Positions 14,253 through 16,010 of a DNA stretch of 16,010 nucleotides are shown piece by piece. Position numbers and translations under genes: made by a program. Below the pieces are notes generated by a model. It did not search any database, was not told the origin of the DNA, and was given only the letters and a program-made list of their open reading frames with translations. Position 1 is the stretch's first letter; the number at the start of each line of letters is the position of its first letter. This DNA is from DATIBL01 sp035457505 (GTDB taxonomy: Bacteria; Patescibacteriota; Minisyncoccia; Phycocordibacterales; UBA6899), in NCBI GenBank assembly GCA_035457505.1, contig DATIBL010000126.1, positions 1 to 16,010 on the forward strand, written 5' to 3'.

Positions 14253-14495
14253 GTGTCATCAAAAAATTCCTCGGCTCGAATAGGACCAATTCCAAGCCCC
14301 TCGCTCTCATTCCCTCTTACCTCGGATGCGGCAGGCGGCGTGATTCTTCGATCCAAAGAGTGCAATCATTGGCGTCACTTCTGCCGCGGGTTTGCATATC
14401 GTCTTCTCTCGATCGCCTTCCTCGGACTAAGCGGTGCTTCGAACGTCTTCGACCTGCGCGCTATGCAGTTCGCGGACGAATGTATCGACCCATGA
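14253..14495 (+). CDS. Possible small hypothetical protein (80 aa, weak)
   Basis: A GTG at 14253 lies 7 bases after a TATATT box, the same spacing seen at several real genes here, and opens an 80-codon frame ending at 14495. Codons in its second half (ATC, CTC, TTC, GAC) look like those of neighbouring genes, and a short hydrophobic stretch (LLSIAFLGLSG) is present. Against it: no family is recognised, the first 30 residues are Ser/Pro-rich and coding-unlike, and its end overlaps the 3' end of the convergent YbhB-like gene by 35 bases. It may be chance. Confidence 0.18.
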   Translation: MSSKNSSARIGPIPSPSLSFPLTSDAAGGVILRSKECNHWRHFCRGFAYRLLSIAFLGLSGASNVFDLRAMQFADECIDP

Positions 14496-14922
14496 GCGAT
14501 GCCTCGGCGATCACATGCTGGTCGAGCGCAACAAGGACCGCATCCTTCGTCGCGCCTTCGGCAAGGTCGAGCGCACAATCGAGCGCATAGAGACGAAAGA
14601 CATATCGATGTTCACGGTCCGGCGGACATGGACCTTGGTAGTCGGTCGATCCAGAGCTATTGATCCCGTAGGTCCCATGCGCGCGGCCGCCCTCGACGAT
14701 GCCAGCTGAGCGCGGGTCAATATTGAAGACGACGAGATGGTCCCAGACTCCATCCGGCTTCAGATGTTTCGGCACGTCGTGATCGTCCATGATGAGCACG
14801 AGCGTCTTCGCCTCCACTGGAACATTCACAAATGTAAGCGAAGGCATGAGATCCTCGCCGTCGCAGGCGTGGCGGGACGGAATCAATTCACCGTCCGCGA
14901 ACACGTCCGAAAACAGCTCCAT
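14461..14922 (-). CDS. YbhB/YbcL-type PEBP (Raf kinase inhibitor-like) protein
   Basis: A 153-residue protein, the usual size of bacterial PEBP proteins. The family pattern is clear: an N-terminal FADGELIPSRHACDGED, then DDHDVP at residues 46-51 and GVWDHLVVFNIDP from residue 58, which build the small anion-binding pocket, and GPCPPDREHRYVFRLYALD toward the C-terminus. No signal peptide is visible. Bacterial members bind a small ligand of unknown nature and have no established reaction. I chose the ATG at 14922 because the family begins there and GGGGAGAG (14940-14933) is a good Shine-Dalgarno; the frame is open to 15009 but that would overlap the Nudix gene. It lies 55 bases downstream of the Nudix gene, with a -10 candidate between. 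Confidence 0.92.
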   Translation of the reverse strand: MELFSDVFADGELIPSRHACDGEDLMPSLTFVNVPVEAKTLVLIMDDHDVPKHLKPDGVWDHLVVFNIDPRSAGIVEGGRAHGTYGINSSGSTDYQGPCPPDREHRYVFRLYALDCALDLAEGATKDAVLVALDQHVIAEASLMGRYIRPRTA

Positions 14923-14962
14923 TGTTTTTTCACTCTCCCCGCCCCTGCTTACAAAATTTGAC

Positions 14963-14968
14963 ATAATA
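14963..14968 (-). promoter_or_regulatory. Possible -10 box for the YbhB-like gene
   Basis: On the minus strand TATTAT (14968-14963), preceded by TG, lies in the 55-bp gap after the Nudix gene and would start transcription near 14956. That leaves a leader of about 34 bases containing the GGGGAGAG Shine-Dalgarno. No matched -35 was found. Confidence 0.4.
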
Positions 14969-14977
14969 CAAAATGTG

Positions 14978-15424
14978 TTATATTTCGTATTTCCTCTCAA
15001 GTGCGGCAATCGTCCGCTCGAGGATCAGCGGAAGATGCGGACTAATGACATTCACCGGGAGATCCGAAATCGGGTGCCATTGCCATTCTGAAAATTTGTC
15101 AGGCTCCATGAGTGCCGGCTCATTCGGACTTTCGCACACAAATACATGGACGATATCCCCCGCTTTTGCACCAGGATAGTTTCCAATATACGAATGGATC
15201 TCGATGTCCTTCATTCCGGTCTCCTCATGGATCTCCCGAAGCAGACCGTTTCCTACTGACTCACCGATGTTGCACCTTCCGCCTGGAGTCGTCCAGAGAG
15301 GAACCGTTTTCCATTCATCGTGTCGGATGTAATTCCGAAGGCCGAGGAGAATTGCGCCATCTCGAATGAAGATCGCGGCGGAGCACGTTTGTGCATCACT
15401 GATCATCTCAAGTTCGGCAAGCAT
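14978..15424 (-). CDS. Nudix hydrolase
   Basis: A 148-residue protein with a perfect Nudix box, G-x5-E-x7-REUxEExGU, at residues 49-71 (starting GRCNIGE and ending REIHEETGM). These residues bind the divalent metals that cleave a nucleoside diphosphate linked to another group. The segment LWTTPGG before the box and the C-terminal EWQWHPISDLP are typical of MutT/NudF-like members, but substrate cannot be set from sequence. The ATG at 15424 begins only 11 bases after the tRNA-Pro 3' end, so the gene may be cotranscribed with the tRNA. A TATATT lies directly before this ATG; if that is a promoter, the start would be the ATG at 15406, seventh codon of this frame. Confidence 0.92.
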   Translation of the reverse strand: MLAELEMISDAQTCSAAIFIRDGAILLGLRNYIRHDEWKTVPLWTTPGGRCNIGESVGNGLLREIHEETGMKDIEIHSYIGNYPGAKAGDIVHVFVCESPNEPALMEPDKFSEWQWHPISDLPVNVISPHLPLILERTIAALERKYEI

Positions 15425-15434
15425 GAATATATCG

Positions 15435-15508
15435 TGGTCGGGCTAGGCAGAATCGGACTGCCGTCTCATGCACCCCATGCATGTATACTACCACTGTACT
15501 ATAGCCCG
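15435..15508 (-). tRNA. tRNA-Pro, anticodon GGG
   Basis: A 74-base cloverleaf on the minus strand. The acceptor stem is a perfect 7 bp (CGGGCTA with TAGCCCG), with discriminator A73 and an encoded CCA. The D stem is GTAC/GTAT with loop AGTGGTA, the anticodon stem is a perfect CATGC/GCATG with loop A-T-GGG-G-T, and the T stem is a perfect GGCAG/CTGCC. C1-G72, anticodon GGG and G37 identify tRNA-Pro reading CCC (and CCU). The tertiary partners T8-A14, G15-C48 and G18-G19 are in place. The T loop is TCCGATT, with C at position 55 where nearly all elongator tRNAs have T (pseudouridine). It lies between the MGMT-like and Nudix genes. Confidence 0.94.
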
Positions 15509-15558
15509 GTATTCGATTGTGAAAGCACAGAGGCTGCCCCTGATAGCCCAATATTTCT

Positions 15559-15575
15559 CGCGCTACTCGAGCGCG
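15559..15575 (-). other. Small hairpin in the tRNA-Pro leader
   Basis: CGCGCT (15559-15564) and AGCGCG (15570-15575) form a 6-bp stem with a 5-base loop in the predicted 5' leader of the tRNA. It may be a processing feature; nothing else supports it. Confidence 0.3.
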
Positions 15576-15586
15576 CGATACCAGGG

Positions 15587-15595
15587 AGCATAGCA
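15587..15595 (-). promoter_or_regulatory. Extended -10 promoter upstream of tRNA-Pro
   Basis: On the minus strand TGC followed by TATGCT (hexamer 15592-15587) is an extended -10 element. A start near 15580 would give a leader of about 72 bases before the mature tRNA 5' end at 15508, removed by RNase P. Confidence 0.45.
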
Positions 15596-15664
15596 AAGAT
15601 TCCCCTCATGCGCGAGGTCCTCCCCCTCCCCTTCTGGTCGCTCGATCGAGAGGCAAAAGCTGCG

Positions 15665-15934
15665 CTATGTTGCCGCTTCGCGCTCCTCGCGAGCCAACAG
15701 TTCGCGCTTCATGTCATCTCCGCGGTTGTAGTGTCCGAGCTTGCCATCAGCGCGGATCACCCGATGACACGGGATAGCTGGATCAAAATTCTTTGAGAGA
15801 AGCGTGCCGACAGCGCGCGCCGCACCTGGGTAACCAGCGCGTTTTGCCACGTCGCCATAGCTCATCGTTCGACCAGACGGAATCTGTCGGACGATATCAT
15901 GAACACTCTCAGCGAACGATCCTTTCTTCGACAT
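15665..15934 (-). CDS. MGMT-family DNA alkyltransferase-like protein (short, catalytic Cys kept)
   Basis: An 89-residue protein consisting only of the DNA-binding/active-site domain of O6-alkylguanine-DNA alkyltransferases. Motifs in order are IPSGRTMSYGDVAKRAG (the winged-helix start), AARAVG with Arg40 as the base-flipping finger, and IPCHRVI with Cys56, the alkyl-accepting residue. Short alkyltransferase-like (ATL) proteins are of this size but usually have Trp at that position; here Cys is present, so either repair or damage sensing is possible. I chose the ATG at 15934, 6 bases after a TATGAT box; a further in-frame ATG at 15952 would lie upstream of the expected transcript start. It precedes tRNA-Pro by 156 bases on the same strand. 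Confidence 0.9.
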   Translation of the reverse strand: MSKKGSFAESVHDIVRQIPSGRTMSYGDVAKRAGYPGAARAVGTLLSKNFDPAIPCHRVIRADGKLGHYNRGDDMKRELLAREEREAAT

Positions 15935-15940
15935 CGGCCG

Positions 15941-15949
15941 ATCATAACA
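15941..15949 (-). promoter_or_regulatory. Extended -10 promoter of the MGMT-like gene
   Basis: On the minus strand TGT followed by TATGAT (hexamer 15946-15941) ends 6 bases before the ATG at 15934, predicting a leaderless transcript. It touches the long hairpin that lies just upstream. Confidence 0.55.
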
Positions 15950-15980
15950 CACGACCTCTGCTCTTCAGAGGTCGTGTGTT
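15946..15980. repeat. Perfect 15-bp inverted repeat next to the MGMT-like promoter
   Basis: AACACACGACCTCTG (15946-15960) and CAGAGGTCGTGTGTT (15966-15980) form a perfect stem with the loop CTCTT. It shares its last base with the -10 hexamer and covers the expected -35. It may be a terminator for a neighbouring gene beyond the window, although no T-tract follows on either strand, or a regulatory site. Confidence 0.6.
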
Positions 15981-16010
15981 GGTCGCGAGTCTTTTGTTGC
16001 AAAGGCGAGT

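Larger units (their letters stand above)
13999..14254. repeat. 14-bp direct repeat pair, 242 bp apart
   Basis: ATATTGTGCGACGT occurs exactly at 13999-14012 and again at 14241-14254. The second copy is the right arm of a near-palindrome. The 228 bp between the copies include the hairpins and the terminator described for this gap. Its role is unknown. Confidence 0.6.
13940..14460. other. 520-bp stretch without a convincing gene, with repeats and hairpins
   Basis: This region lies between the M23 stop and the 3' end of the YbhB-like gene. I see no recognisable gene in it. It contains a weak terminator, a 14-bp direct repeat (13999-14012 and 14241-14254), two hairpin-capable stretches (GTGCTC 14072-14077 with GAGCAC; GCAGAT-CAA-ATCTGC near 14114-14128), a good hairpin terminator at 14192-14222, and a near-palindrome at 14229-14252. 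Two tiny frames (14004-14090 and 14087-14227) overlap as ATGA, but the second reads through the terminator. One 80-codon frame (14253-14495) is listed separately. Confidence 0.6.

Noticed and set aside
14101..14310. A 69-codon minus-strand frame in the gap
   Set aside because: It crosses the terminator hairpin and both the palindrome and repeat, and its sequence is not recognisable.
15320..15796. A 158-codon plus-strand frame near the right end
   Set aside because: It is antisense to the Nudix gene, the tRNA and the MGMT-like gene, all of which are well supported.

Overview
The window looks like chromosomal DNA from a small, streamlined bacterium, most likely a member of the Candidate Phyla Radiation (Patescibacteria). 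This is an inference. It rests on short versions of core enzymes, an archaeal-type aspartyl-tRNA synthetase, cell-wall and division genes packed with start/stop overlaps, many genes without Shine-Dalgarno sequences, and a base composition that is GC-rich by eye with many GATC-containing codon pairs. No rRNA, phage, insertion sequence or CRISPR array is visible, so the finer taxonomy stays open.

Layout. Positions 1-726 (minus) hold the first 242 codons of an Acg-type nitroreductase-like protein that runs off the left edge. It is divergent from a multi-pass membrane histidine kinase (798-2444, plus). Next come two aminoacyl-tRNA synthetase genes, trpS (2510-3526) and an archaeal-type aspS (3581-4936). 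They are followed by scpA (5015-5797), scpB with a long acidic tail (5876-6676), a D-Ala-D-Ala carboxypeptidase (6673-7683) and mraY (7696-8760). A 288-bp intergenic region carries the mraY terminator, further hairpins and a candidate minus-strand small RNA. A second tight cluster follows: ftsW/rodA family (9049-10146), murG (10143-11282), gltX (11275-12648) and a secreted coiled-coil M23 endopeptidase (12641-13939). Each of these overlaps the next by 4-8 bases.

From about 13940 to 14460 there is a 520-bp stretch without a convincing gene. It holds hairpins, a terminator and a 14-bp direct repeat. The right end is a minus-strand group in the order MGMT-like alkyltransferase (15934-15665), tRNA-Pro(GGG) (15508-15435), Nudix hydrolase (15424-14978) and YbhB/PEBP-like protein (14922-14461). 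The tRNA has an unusual C at T-loop position 55.

How the genes fit together. MraY makes lipid I, MurG converts it to lipid II, the FtsW-family protein polymerises it, and the carboxypeptidase and M23 enzyme trim or cut the product. ScpA/ScpB serve chromosome segregation, so the middle of the window is a growth and division block with a tRNA-charging gene (gltX) embedded in it. A recurring feature is a good -10 hexamer ending only 6-9 bases before the ATG (trpS, scpA, scpB, ftsW, MGMT-like), which implies leaderless or nearly leaderless mRNAs.
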